DNA of 64,000 nucleotides from Mucinivorans hirudinis (GCA_000723505.1 HG934468.1:590798-654797); one strand, 5' to 3'; positions 8,235-15,692 are shown, counted from the first letter of the stretch. Notes: generated by a model from the sequence alone, not told the origin. Made by a program: numbers and translations.

Positions 8235-9064
8235 CCGAGCGTAGAGAGATGGTAGAAAAGAATCATCCTCGGCTGAGTTTAGTTCAGCAGTGCATATTGC
8301 TAAACATTTGCCGCAGTGGCATATACTATGCGAGCAAAGGAAGAGCAAGTGCAGATGAGCTTGCTGTTAAAGCAGAGATAGACCGCACCTATACCAAAAT
8401 GCCTTTCTATGGTGTCGAGCGGATGACTGAACACTTGCGAAAGAAGGGTTTTACGATAAGCCCTAAGCGAGTGCGTCGTTACTTTCGGGATATGTGCATC
8501 AGTGCTATCTACCCCAAGCCTAACACCACGTGGCATAATAAGGAGCATAAGATATACCCCTATCTATTGCGAGGATTAACTATTGACAGGGTAAATCAGG
8601 TTTGGAGTACCGACATCACCTATATCCCAATGAATGGAGGTTATATGTACCTGTGCGCCATCATTGATTGGCATTCGCGCTTTGTGTTGGCTTGGGGGAT
8701 AAGCAATACTCACGATAGCGAGTTCTGCCAAGAGTTGCTCAAAGAGGCTATTGCCAGATACGGCAAGCCGGAGATATTCAACACCGACCAAGGGAGTGAG
8801 TTCACGGCCAAGGAGTTCGTTAAGATACTTGAAGAAAATGAGATACAGATAAGTATGGACGGTAAAGGTAGGGCTTTGGATAATATTTTTGTCGAAAGGT
8901 TGTGGCGCAGCGTAAAATATGAGTATATTTACCTGTCGAACCCCGGCAGCGGCAAAGAGTTATATGATGGCTTGACTGACTATTTTCGTCTTTACAACAC
9001 CGAAAGGCTACATCAATCGCTTGAATACAAGACTCCGAGTGAGGTCTATATGACGGCGGCATAG
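8210..9064 (+). CDS. IS3-family transposase OrfB (DDE integrase core)
   Basis: The frame overlaps OrfA and is probably expressed as an OrfAB fusion by -1 frameshifting at 8201-8209. The protein carries a HTH_21-like region (YGVERMTEHLRKKGFTISPK) and the rve core: first Asp in VWSTDITYIPM, second in IFNTDQGSEFTAKEF, and Glu in IFVERLWRSVKYE. The C-terminus YNTERLHQSLEYKTPSEVY is typical. About 284 residues, full length; no lesion seen. Confidence 0.9.
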   Translation: MGATQISLAERREMVEKNHPRLSLVQQCILLNICRSGIYYASKGRASADELAVKAEIDRTYTKMPFYGVERMTEHLRKKGFTISPKRVRRYFRDMCISAIYPKPNTTWHNKEHKIYPYLLRGLTIDRVNQVWSTDITYIPMNGGYMYLCAIIDWHSRFVLAWGISNTHDSEFCQELLKEAIARYGKPEIFNTDQGSEFTAKEFVKILEENEIQISMDGKGRALDNIFVERLWRSVKYEYIYLSNPGSGKELYDGLTDYFRLYNTERLHQSLEYKTPSEVYMTAA

Positions 9065-9069
9065 AAAAA

Positions 9070-9115
9070 GTTTGTTTCATTTCGTTGCCCTTAAGGGCAA
9101 CGAAATGAAACAAAC
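9070..9115. repeat. Perfect 46-bp palindrome inside the IS3 element
   Basis: Two 23-bp arms meet without a loop (left arm starts GTTTGTTTCATTTCG, centre CCCTTAAGGG). It begins 5 bp after the orfB stop. As RNA it would form a very stable hairpin, so it may act as a terminator shielding the element, though it lacks a long U tract. Confidence 0.75.
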
Positions 9116-9311
9116 ACTAAAACAACAACTAACAATAACCCGAGAGCAAAGAAACAAATACTATCTTAAGCAGATACAAAAACTGTCCGAATAGAGGGAA
9201 GTATTATATATGTCAAACTTACCCAACGGACTAAACCGACCAAAACCACCCCACAACAACCCCAAGCATCACTATTTGATTTTTAGAGTTATGAAATTCT
9301 CATAATCTCCT

Positions 9312-9343
9312 TTTGAGCATACCAACAGAGATGAGTATCTTTG
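9312..9343 (+). promoter_or_regulatory. Promoter of IS110-family transposase (copy 1)
   Basis: TTTG at 9312-9315, a 20-bp spacer and TATCTTTG at 9336-9343 match the Bacteroidota -33/-7 consensus exactly. The transposase start at 9371 is 27 bp further on. Confidence 0.7.
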
Positions 9344-9370
9344 CCTATTGATTAACTAACACTATGTTCA

Positions 9371-10596
9371 ATGGAAGAGATACTATTTACCCCCTACATT
9401 GGGGTTGGTTGCGGGATTGATGTCCATAAGGATTTGATAGTTGCAACCATTCAACGAGGCAACGAAGTTGTCGGCACAAAGGAGTTTGACGGTTTTACCG
9501 TTTCCTTGGAATCTTTGCGTGATTGGTGCAAAGATGCGGGTGTCACTCATATTGCGATGGAGAGCACCGGTATTTATTGGAAGCCTGTGTTCAATATTTT
9601 GGAGGATGATTTTGAGGTTATTTTGGTTAATGCTCGGCACGTAAAGAATGTGCCTGGTCATAAGACCGACAAGAAGGATAGCAAATGGTTGAGCAAATTA
9701 TTGGTAAGCGGACTACTCAAAGGTAGCTTTATCCCTCCACGCGACATAAGAGATTTACGAGATTTAGTTCGCTACAAGAAGAAGTTAGTAGCTCATAGTG
9801 CATCAGAGAAGAATCGTATAATCAAGATATTGGAGGATTGCAATATCAAGTTATCAAGTGTATTGAGTGATGTTGATGGAGCCGTTGGTCGCAATATCAT
9901 CAGTGCATTGATAGATGGAGAGAGTGATGTAAATCAATTAATGCGGTTTTATCACGGCAAGATAAAGACACCTCGTAGTGAGTTTGTCAAAGCTTTGCAG
10001 GGTAAGGTTAGCGATCATCATCGTTTTATGTTGCAGTTTCATCGAGATGTGATAGCTAATGATGATGCTATGTTGGAGCGGTTGGATGCAGAAATAGCCA
10101 AGGCTGTTTCTGATTATGAAGTTGAATTGGAGCTATTGGAGACCATACCGGGTGTTGGGCGAGATAGTGCCATTGGTATTATAAGCGAGATAGGTGTTGA
10201 TATGGAACGATTTCCTGATGAGAACCATTTAAGTTCTTATTGTGGTGTAAGTCCGGGCAATAATGAGAGTGCGGGTAAAAAAAAAGTACAAAGACCATAA
10301 AGGGTAATAGCCATATTACTTCGATATTGGTAGAGTGTGGGTGGGGGGCAACACGTAAGAAGGATTGTTATTTGAAGCGAAAGTATGAGAGTTTGGTAGG
10401 CAGACGAGGTAAGAAGCGAGCACTTGTAGCCATTGGGCATAAAATTATTGTAGCCGCATACTTCATTTTGTTAAACAAACAGCCCTATCGTGAGCCTGAA
10501 TTACACGACCACAATCCTCGCAAGCAGAAGAAGCAGATACGAAACTATTTGAATCGTTTATCGGCATTAGGTGTTGATGTTAGTGTATTTTTATGA
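9371..10596 (+). CDS. IS110-family transposase, copy 1, with -1 frameshift at A9
   Basis: The first frame (309 residues, to 10300) has the DEDD domain: GIDVHKDLI, MESTGIYW and HKTDKKDSKWLSKLL. The Tnp20 domain follows, with ETIPGVGRDSAIGI and the serine block SSYCGVSPGNNESAG. At the A9 run (10277-10285) the zero frame reads KKKVQRP and stops. A -1 slip reads KKKSTKTIKGNSHITSILVE and continues as WGATRKKDCYLKRKYE to a stop at 10596, restoring the normal C-terminus. The copy at 59642 is identical. It is either a programmed frameshift or a shared lesion. Confidence 0.82.
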
Positions 10597-10659
10597 AATG
10601 GGCCGCATCTCACCAAGCTACATTTTTTATTTCGTTTTAAGCAAGCATTATATTTAAGG

Positions 10660-10795
10660 CAACAACATAGGTCGCATTTTTTCTGAGACTTCCCTTAGAA
10701 GAGCTTGAGTATGAAATTGACCTATGTCCAAAGAGATTTGGGCACAAAATTAAGAACCAACAGGTGTTACCACTGCCTTTATAGGCACGGAGTAC
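10660..10795 (+). ncRNA. Structured RNA candidate downstream of IS110 transposase (bridge RNA-like)
   Basis: The 271 bp between the transposase and pcfJ carry a 9-bp stem ACATAGGTC (10665-10673) / GACCTATGT (10719-10727) and a compact hairpin GCCTTTATAGGC (10775-10786). IS110-family elements encode a non-coding bridge RNA next to the transposase gene. Position and structure suit such an RNA, but target and donor loops were not matched, so this is inference. Confidence 0.35.
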
Positions 10796-10867
10796 GAAGA
10801 TGAAAATTTAATCTCTTAATTATACCTTAAATAGCTATTATACAAATTAATACAAAAATATACACAG

Positions 10868-12154
10868 ATGAAACCGAAGAATAAATTTCAACAGCACGTT
10901 ATCGAGTTGAGCAAAACTCTGCCCAAGATTACCGAACCGCAAAAGCGTTGGGCGTTTAAGCACTGTTTCAAACACATTGGCAAACGCAACCCCAAAGGCG
11001 AGATAACCTGCCTTGAGTGCGGACACAAATGGAACGGTGGTAACAGCCCACTTGCTGATGCAGTTTTGGGTTGCGAGTGTCCCAAGTGCAAAACCCAACT
11101 CACCGTCAGCACCACCCGACAAAGGGTATTCAAGCAGGCTGAGTATTTCGGAATAGTTACCACTTGTGGCGAGTTTCAAGTGATACGGTTCTTCCATATT
11201 GACGTGTATCGCAAGGCAGGCGAACAGGCTCGATACGCTTGTTCGGAGGTGGTACAACGGTGGTTAGCACCCAACGGGAAAGAGGCAACCGTTGCACGGC
11301 TGAGAGCGATGAGCATAATGTATTACGACCTTTGGAACTTCGGCTCAAAACTCGAAATCCGCCCCCACCACAAGGCACACGACATTGACCCGATATGTTT
11401 CTATCCGAGACAGCGAGTTATCCCCGAACTCAACCGAAACGGTTACGATGGTGATTTTCACGACATCAATCCGTTGGCACTCTTTCGTTCAATTCTGACT
11501 AACCCCAAAGCCGAAACGCTACTCAAAGCAGGTCAATACGCACTACTCAAACACTTTGTGAATAGCTCAACACGCAATATAGACAACTATTGGAACTCCG
11601 TGAAGATAGCCATTCGCAACGGCTACACGATTAAAGACGGCTCTATTTGGTGCGACTACATCGACACGCTCAATTTCTTCGGCAAGGACACGAACAGCCC
11701 GAAATATGTTTGCCCCCAAGACCTGCGCCAACAGCACGACCGCTATATGGCGAAGAAACAAACCCACCAAGAGAGGGAACGTTTGGAGGAGCAATGCAGA
11801 AAGGCACGAGAGAACGAGGCGAAATTCAAGGAACTCATAGCCAAGTTTTTCGGCATTGCCTTTACCGATGGAACGATTGAGGTGCGAGTATTGGAGAGCG
11901 TTGATGAGTTTTTCGAGGAGGGTAAGACGATGAGACACTGTGTATTCACAGGCGAATATTATCTCCGCCCCAACTCTCTAATCCTATCCGCCACCATTGA
12001 CGGCAACCGCATCGAGACCGTCGAAATATCCCTTGAAACCCTCAAAGTGGTTCAGAGTAGAGGCGTATGCAACCAAAATACCGAGTACCACGACCGCATC
12101 ATCAAGTTAGTAAAAAAGCACAAAAACCTTATCCGCCAGCGGATAGCAGCATAG
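10868..12154 (+). CDS. PcfJ-like protein, module 1
   Basis: A 428-residue PcfJ-like protein. The start MKPKNKFQQHVIELSKTLPK is followed by a zinc-ribbon-like CLECGHKW...CECPKCKT region (residues 40-80). The C-terminal half has the PcfJ signature EFFEEGKTMRHCVFTGEYYL and HDRIIKLVKKHKN. The module 2 homologue (61139) is roughly 60% identical. PcfJ/PcfK genes were named from conjugative plasmid pCF10 and recur in Bacteroidota mobile elements, but their biochemical role is not established. It is followed 6 bp later by a small gene. Confidence 0.8.
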   Translation: MKPKNKFQQHVIELSKTLPKITEPQKRWAFKHCFKHIGKRNPKGEITCLECGHKWNGGNSPLADAVLGCECPKCKTQLTVSTTRQRVFKQAEYFGIVTTCGEFQVIRFFHIDVYRKAGEQARYACSEVVQRWLAPNGKEATVARLRAMSIMYYDLWNFGSKLEIRPHHKAHDIDPICFYPRQRVIPELNRNGYDGDFHDINPLALFRSILTNPKAETLLKAGQYALLKHFVNSSTRNIDNYWNSVKIAIRNGYTIKDGSIWCDYIDTLNFFGKDTNSPKYVCPQDLRQQHDRYMAKKQTHQERERLEEQCRKARENEAKFKELIAKFFGIAFTDGTIEVRVLESVDEFFEEGKTMRHCVFTGEYYLRPNSLILSATIDGNRIETVEISLETLKVVQSRGVCNQNTEYHDRIIKLVKKHKNLIRQRIAA

Positions 12155-12160
12155 AACGAT

Positions 12161-12307
12161 ATGTATAAATTATTTATTGGCTTTCGGAAATTGGGCGAAT
12201 TTCCGACCATAGACCAAGCAAAACAATTTGCCACAGAGAGCAATCTGACAGGCGTTTTCAGCCTGTTGGGAGTTAATAACTACCACGACAGTTGGTATAA
12301 ATTTTAG
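12161..12307 (+). CDS. 48-residue hypothetical protein
   Basis: Starts at ATG 12161, 6 bp after the pcfJ stop, and ends 6 bp before the DUF3873 gene. The sequence (MYKLFIGFRKLGEFPTIDQA ... YHDSWYKF) looks like a compact alpha/beta protein. It has no equivalent in module 2. Close spacing on both sides is the main support. Confidence 0.6.
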   Translation: MYKLFIGFRKLGEFPTIDQAKQFATESNLTGVFSLLGVNNYHDSWYKF

Positions 12308-12313
12308 ACGATT

Positions 12314-12529
12314 ATGAACAGCATCAATCACAACGGCATATCCGTATGCCCCACAGGAGAGGAAAAGTATGTTTACTTCAACCTCACCCCAAGACCACGA
12401 GCCAAAAGCCGATTTTGCCAATACGACTACCGCCATACGGACGGGGAGCTATTCTACACCGTTGGACACTCCCTCGAAAAGTGTCGGGAGAAACGAGACT
12501 TGTGGCTACAATCAAAAGCCGAAAAATAA
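12314..12529 (+). CDS. DUF3873 family protein, module 1
   Basis: A 71-residue protein with the DUF3873 pattern: INHNGISVC near the start, then FCQYDYRHTDGELF and SLEKCREKRDLWL. The module 2 copy (58876) aligns over its full length. DUF3873 proteins are common small cargo of Bacteroides conjugative transposons; function unknown. In module 1 it follows pcfJ, while in module 2 it precedes pcfK, so gene order differs. Confidence 0.8.
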   Translation: MNSINHNGISVCPTGEEKYVYFNLTPRPRAKSRFCQYDYRHTDGELFYTVGHSLEKCREKRDLWLQSKAEK

Positions 12530-12534
12530 CCCTT

Positions 12535-12601
12535 CGGGCGGATTCTTAACTGAGTCCGCCCGTTACTTTCTTTCGTGAGCCTGAGCGGAAAAGAAAGTAA
12601 C
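12535..12601 (+). terminator. Double hairpin at end of accessory module 1
   Basis: First hairpin: CGGGCGGA (12535-12542) pairs with TCCGCCCG (12555-12562). Second: GTTACTTTCTTT (12562-12573) pairs with AAAGAAAGTAAC (12590-12601). The same double structure ends module 2, where an IS110-type element interrupts the second hairpin. Confidence 0.65.
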
Positions 12602-12875
12602 AAAGAAACCTGTTCAAAAACTCTCGTTTTTAATTTAGAATAATTTTTGTAACTCCGCAGTATAATTTAACCGAAGTAGCCTATGATGTAAAAATCACAT
12701 AAACAACACATATTAATAGCTTTTGCTATTTATTCCCAGCCTTCAAAACGACCAAAAATGACCACCGGAATAAATGAGCGAAGTTGTGTTATATTATTAT
12801 AGCACGGCTTCGGCTTGTTTGGTGGAGGGTGCTTGGTCGTACCTGAAGGCGGAACTTGTCGGAGTCCGTGCTATT
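12602..12875. other. Intergenic region, no gene seen
   Basis: AT-rich DNA between the module 1 terminator and the 45-bp repeats. It has no open frame with family resemblance. A short GC-richer stretch around 12800-12870 could be a remnant, but I cannot identify it. Confidence 0.45.
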
Positions 12876-13055
12876 TCCCATTTGAAATCCAAATAAATTA
12901 GCAATTATTTTTGGTTTACTTCCCATTTGAAATCCAAATAAATTAGCAATTATTTTTGGTTTACTTCCCATTTGAAATCCAAATAAATTAGCAATTATTT
13001 TTGGTTTACTTCCCATTTGAAATCCAAATAAATTAGCAATTATTTTTGGTTTACT
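12876..13055. repeat. Four tandem 45-bp repeats
   Basis: Units start at 12876, 12921, 12966 and 13011 and are identical (TCCCATTTGAAATCC, then AAATAAATTAGC, then AATTATTTTTGGTTTACT). Each unit holds an imperfect palindrome around CCAAATAAATT...AATTATTTTTGG. There are no spacers, so this is not CRISPR. It could be an iteron-like protein-binding array or a minisatellite. Because 45 is a multiple of three it creates a spurious repetitive ORF. Confidence 0.95.
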
Positions 13056-13065
13056 TATGTTTTTG

Positions 13066-13190
13066 TATCTTTATGTCAGGGTGTTGAAGAGGACACAGGC
13101 TCTGCTGAGGAGCAACCTGCCAGCAATAAACACCCCGACGGTATGCGGCAACGCTACTTTGGGAGACCGTTTTGGGTCTCCCATTTTTTG
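13066..13190 (+). ncRNA. Candidate small structured RNA with its own promoter and terminator
   Basis: A TATCTTTA -7-like box (13066-13073) is followed by GGGTGTT (13079-13085), which pairs with AACACCC (13129-13135). An inner hairpin lies around GGCTCTGCTGAGGAGC. The Rho-independent terminator GGGAGACC...GGTCTCCC with ATTTTTTG is at 13161-13190. The predicted transcript is about 105 nt. The -33 element is poorly spaced (17 bp). It is either an independent small RNA or part of the 3' region of the neighbouring IS110-type element. Confidence 0.45.
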
Positions 13191-13226
13191 CTGCCGACAT
13201 CGTCCATATGGCTAAGAAAACCTATT

Positions 13227-13402
13227 AAATCCTATCGTAAACAACCTTCCCATAGCGGACTTCCCGATTGTGGGAGCCGCAAGTTCCTGTATCAGTCTAA
13301 CAATAGCGAGAGTCACAAACTTTTTTTGAGCAGACTTCAAAGCTGCAAGAAGCACATTGTGGTATCTCTCGGTTGGGATAAGTTGTTTACATTATAGGAT
13401 TT
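13227..13402 (-). repeat. Long-range inverted repeat, possible IS110 non-coding RNA region
   Basis: AAATCCTATCGTAAACAACC (13227-13246) is the near reverse complement of GTTGTTTACATTATAGGATT (13382-13401), with about 135 bp between. The right arm also follows the transposase stop in the second copy (63956 on), so it belongs to the IS110-type element. It could bound a bridge RNA. Confidence 0.5.
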
Positions 13403-13417
13403 GTATCTAGTGTTATG

Positions 13418-14551
13418 TTAATTTTGAATTGACGGATATAATTTTTTGAGTTTTATTCTTGCATCTTCATTTGTAAATTGCCAGTTAATTTTCAAGTTTG
13501 CGTTATTTCGATGGTTTTGCCACGCTTCTACCTCAGCGATAACTTTTTCTTTGGTAGGAATATGCCTATTCAAACACTGACCATTGAGCACGTGTAACTC
13601 TATCTCTGCCATATTCAACCAACTGCCGTGCTTGGGAGTTAAAATAAACTCAAATCTATCCCATAACTCCTTTGCCTGCTCAGGTGGAAAAATCTCATAA
13701 AAAGCAGAACCATCGTGAGTTTTGAAGTTATCCATAACCAATTTTATCTTCTTGGCAGTGGGATATTCATCAGATATTTTCTTGATGAATTTTGCCCAAT
13801 CTGCTTTTGTCCTAAAATCCGTAACATCCACTATTCTCCTACCTGTAAGGGGTTCATTGGCAATGAATATATTTACCGTTCCGTGCCTAATGTATTCATA
13901 ATCTACTCTTGCATCCTGCCCCGGTTTCATTGGAATTGATGCAACTTCTTCAATTAGCTGCTTTGGCGACTCGTCCATACAAACAACCGGATACTCTTCA
14001 TTATAGGGCTGCTTATAAACATCCAACACTCGCTCCATATTAGCCACAAAATTAGCACTCTGCTCAGGCGGAATCACCCACCCCTTTACTTTCCAAGGCT
14101 TAAGTTCGTTTTTTTTTAATACATTAGACACACTAACGTGTGAAATGTAATCAACATACTGCAATTCAGCAACTTTATTAGAAAGCATTCGCAAAGACCA
14201 TTTGGAAAATCCTGCTGGCGGTTCGCTACAACACAATGCTACTATCTTGGCTTCTAAATCACCATCTACTTTTTTCTGATAGAGCTGACCCGAAGGGCGA
14301 CGTTCGAGTACCTCCTCAAAGCCTTCTTCGATAAATCGTTTCTTAACTCTGTCGATTGTCCTTGCTCCAATCTTCAAAACCTTACAAATACTCTCATTGG
14401 TAATCCCTTTATTGTCAGAAAATTCTCCCTTGTCGCAACTCAATAAAATATGAGCAACACGAAAAGAATGAGCACTATGGCTTCCCTTTTTTATTATTGT
14501 CTGAAGCTCGGCAACCTCCGCTGCCGATAATTTGATAGTGTAACGAATCAT
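13418..14551 (-). CDS. IS630-family transposase
   Basis: A 377-residue single-frame transposase. The N-terminus has helix-turn-helix segments (GITNESICKVLKIGARTIDR and FSKWSLRMLSNKVAEL). The DDE/D catalytic residues are seen in VVCMDESPKQ, KLVMDNFKTHDGSAFYE and GSWLNMAEIELHVLN. No lesion is visible, so it may be active. The promoter is TTTG, 19 bp, TATCTTTG on the minus strand (14600 down to 14570), starting just inside the right terminal repeat. It inserts at TA. Confidence 0.92.
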   Translation of the reverse strand: MIRYTIKLSAAEVAELQTIIKKGSHSAHSFRVAHILLSCDKGEFSDNKGITNESICKVLKIGARTIDRVKKRFIEEGFEEVLERRPSGQLYQKKVDGDLEAKIVALCCSEPPAGFSKWSLRMLSNKVAELQYVDYISHVSVSNVLKKNELKPWKVKGWVIPPEQSANFVANMERVLDVYKQPYNEEYPVVCMDESPKQLIEEVASIPMKPGQDARVDYEYIRHGTVNIFIANEPLTGRRIVDVTDFRTKADWAKFIKKISDEYPTAKKIKLVMDNFKTHDGSAFYEIFPPEQAKELWDRFEFILTPKHGSWLNMAEIELHVLNGQCLNRHIPTKEKVIAEVEAWQNHRNNANLKINWQFTNEDARIKLKKLYPSIQN

Positions 14552-14569
14552 TGTAGGCTATATTTATCA

Positions 14570-14600
14570 CAAAGATAAAAATAATTTACGCCATATCAAA
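14570..14600 (-). promoter_or_regulatory. Promoter of the IS630 transposase
   Basis: On the minus strand, TTTG (14597-14600), a 19-bp spacer and TATCTTTG (14570-14577) fit the Bacteroidota consensus. The start codon at 14551 is 18 bp downstream. Confidence 0.65.
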
Positions 14601-14612
14601 ATTAACATAACA

Positions 14613-15692
14613 CTACTTGACAACGCAACTAACATATTCTTGTTTTCGTTTTAGCACAAAGAATATTCTGTTAATAAGTTTTCGTGCTATTTTTATTATC
14701 GCCTTTGACGGTTTCATTCTTTCACAATACTTTCCATAAGCCATCGTCATCGCCGGGTCGGTACGAATAGACCGCCAAGCCGCTTCCACTATATAGCACC
14801 TCAGGGTGGCGTGCTTTCTTAGAGTGATATCTCCATCGTTATGTTTATCTCCGCTGGAGTGGCACATCGGAATCAATCCGATATAAGCAGCAAGTTGGTC
14901 GGAACTCCTGAATCTGCTAATATCTCCCAACTCTGTCAAAAAGTTCATTCCGATGGTTAGTCCTATTCCCGGAACAGAAGTGAGTAATTTGAGTTGCGAG
15001 CCAATATGAGCACTCCGAGAGAGTACTCGCATTAATCTTGTTTGACGCAGCAACATCTCTCTTTGGTATTCCGCTTTCTCAATATAGAATTGCAGGGTAT
15101 CCCTGCCATATCTTGTTTTCAACTCTATACTCCTCAACCAATCCATAAAACGCTTAGACCAATGAGATTTACCACTGTCGAATTGCTCCGGATATTGTAT
15201 GCCGTTGAAATACAAAAATGCTTTTATTCGGTTCTTTTCGCGAGTCATATCCTTAGTGATAGTTTCCCTTAACCTTATCAAAGAACGTTGCTCAAGGGCC
15301 TCTTGTGGGTGAATATATATACCTGTTAAATCTCCCGAACGGAGACCGCGAGCTAACTTCACGCAATCAATGGCATCAGTTTTTCTTAATTTCTCCTTCA
15401 TCATTGTGGGCACATCAGCCGGATTGACCACAATATTATCTATTCCCAATTCTTTAAGTCGATAATGTGCTCCAAAACCGCTAAATCCTGCTTCATAAAC
15501 AGACTTATAGAGTGCATTGGGGTAGTTATCTGTTAAAAAACTGTGTAGCGCATCAGCAGAAGGGTTTTGGCTAAATCTCTTTAAGAGTGTGCCTTCGGAC
15601 ATCACAGCTACCGACCAACTCTTCAAATGGACATCAATTCCCACATAAATATTTTGTCCTTTGAAATCTAATTTGTTAATTTGTACTCTCAT
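14613..15692 (-). CDS. IS110-family transposase (359 residues), copy A
   Basis: Complete transposase. The DEDD domain shows YVGIDVHLKSW (Asp about 20), SVYEAGFSGFG (Glu about 66) and LRKTDAIDCVKLARG (the two Asp residues). The Tnp20 domain has LTSVPGIGLTIGMNFL and the serine region IGLIPMCHSSGDKHNDG. A close copy lies at 62872-63951 in the opposite orientation. Copy A keeps all four acidic residues, but its downstream non-coding region is separated from the gene by the IS630 insertion; the stop TAG is re-formed at the TA target. Confidence 0.92.
   Translation of the reverse strand: MRVQINKLDFKGQNIYVGIDVHLKSWSVAVMSEGTLLKRFSQNPSADALHSFLTDNYPNALYKSVYEAGFSGFGAHYRLKELGIDNIVVNPADVPTMMKEKLRKTDAIDCVKLARGLRSGDLTGIYIHPQEALEQRSLIRLRETITKDMTREKNRIKAFLYFNGIQYPEQFDSGKSHWSKRFMDWLRSIELKTRYGRDTLQFYIEKAEYQREMLLRQTRLMRVLSRSAHIGSQLKLLTSVPGIGLTIGMNFLTELGDISRFRSSDQLAAYIGLIPMCHSSGDKHNDGDITLRKHATLRCYIVEAAWRSIRTDPAMTMAYGKYCERMKPSKAIIKIARKLINRIFFVLKRKQEYVSCVVK

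Larger units (their letters stand above)
7870..9206 (+). mobile_element. IS3-family insertion sequence (1337 bp)
   Basis: Imperfect terminal inverted repeats of about 24 bp are visible: TAATACTCCCCCAAAATAGG at the left and TAATACTTCCCTCTATTCGG (reverse complement) at the right. A 4-bp target duplication TATA lies at 7866-7869 and 9207-9210. It holds overlapping orfA and orfB, as in IS3 elements, and a 46-bp palindrome near its right end. It is inserted in pcfK. Confidence 0.85.
7806..9286 (+). pseudogene. PcfK-like gene, broken by IS3 element and deletion
   Basis: The start MKATDHFKETIQTYLEQRAEY matches the start of the intact PcfK-like protein at 59141 (MKTTDHFRRTIQAYLGKRAA). The end, PQQPQASLFDF and stop (9286), matches its C-terminus. 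Between them lies the IS3 element at 7870-9206. Removing the element and one TATA duplication still leaves about 95 residues missing and the halves out of frame, so a deletion also happened. PcfK-like proteins accompany PcfJ in conjugative and mobilizable elements. Confidence 0.7.
13410..14613 (-). mobile_element. IS630-family insertion sequence (1204 bp) inside the IS110-type element
   Basis: Perfect 18-bp terminal repeats: GTGTTATGTTAATTTTGA at 13410-13427 and its reverse complement at 14596-14613. A TA target duplication lies at 13408-13409 and 14614-14615. The uninterrupted copy at 63945-63960 reads GTCAAGTAGATACAAA, exactly the sequence expected before insertion at TA. Boundaries are therefore certain. 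Confidence 0.95.

Noticed and set aside
10327-10596. Separate 89-residue gene after the IS110 ORF
   Set aside because: It is the C-terminal end of the IS110 transposase reached by -1 slip, not an independent gene.
10847-11257. Minus-strand ORF of 136 codons over pcfJ
   Set aside because: Shadow of the conserved PcfJ frame, which aligns with its homologue at 61139.
12789-13016. Minus-strand ORF with repeated MGSKPKIIANLFGFQ units
   Set aside because: It is only the translation of the 45-bp tandem repeats (a multiple of three), with no start context or relatives.
12876-13055. Possible CRISPR array
   Set aside because: The four repeats are directly adjacent with no spacers, and no cas genes are near.
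13079-13135. Possible bacterial SRP (4.5S) RNA, because of CAGG...AGCAACC in a hairpin
   Set aside because: The closing stem is only ~57 nt apart, the usual GGAA tetraloop is absent, and CAGG pairs with CCTG here. Kept only as an unassigned RNA candidate.
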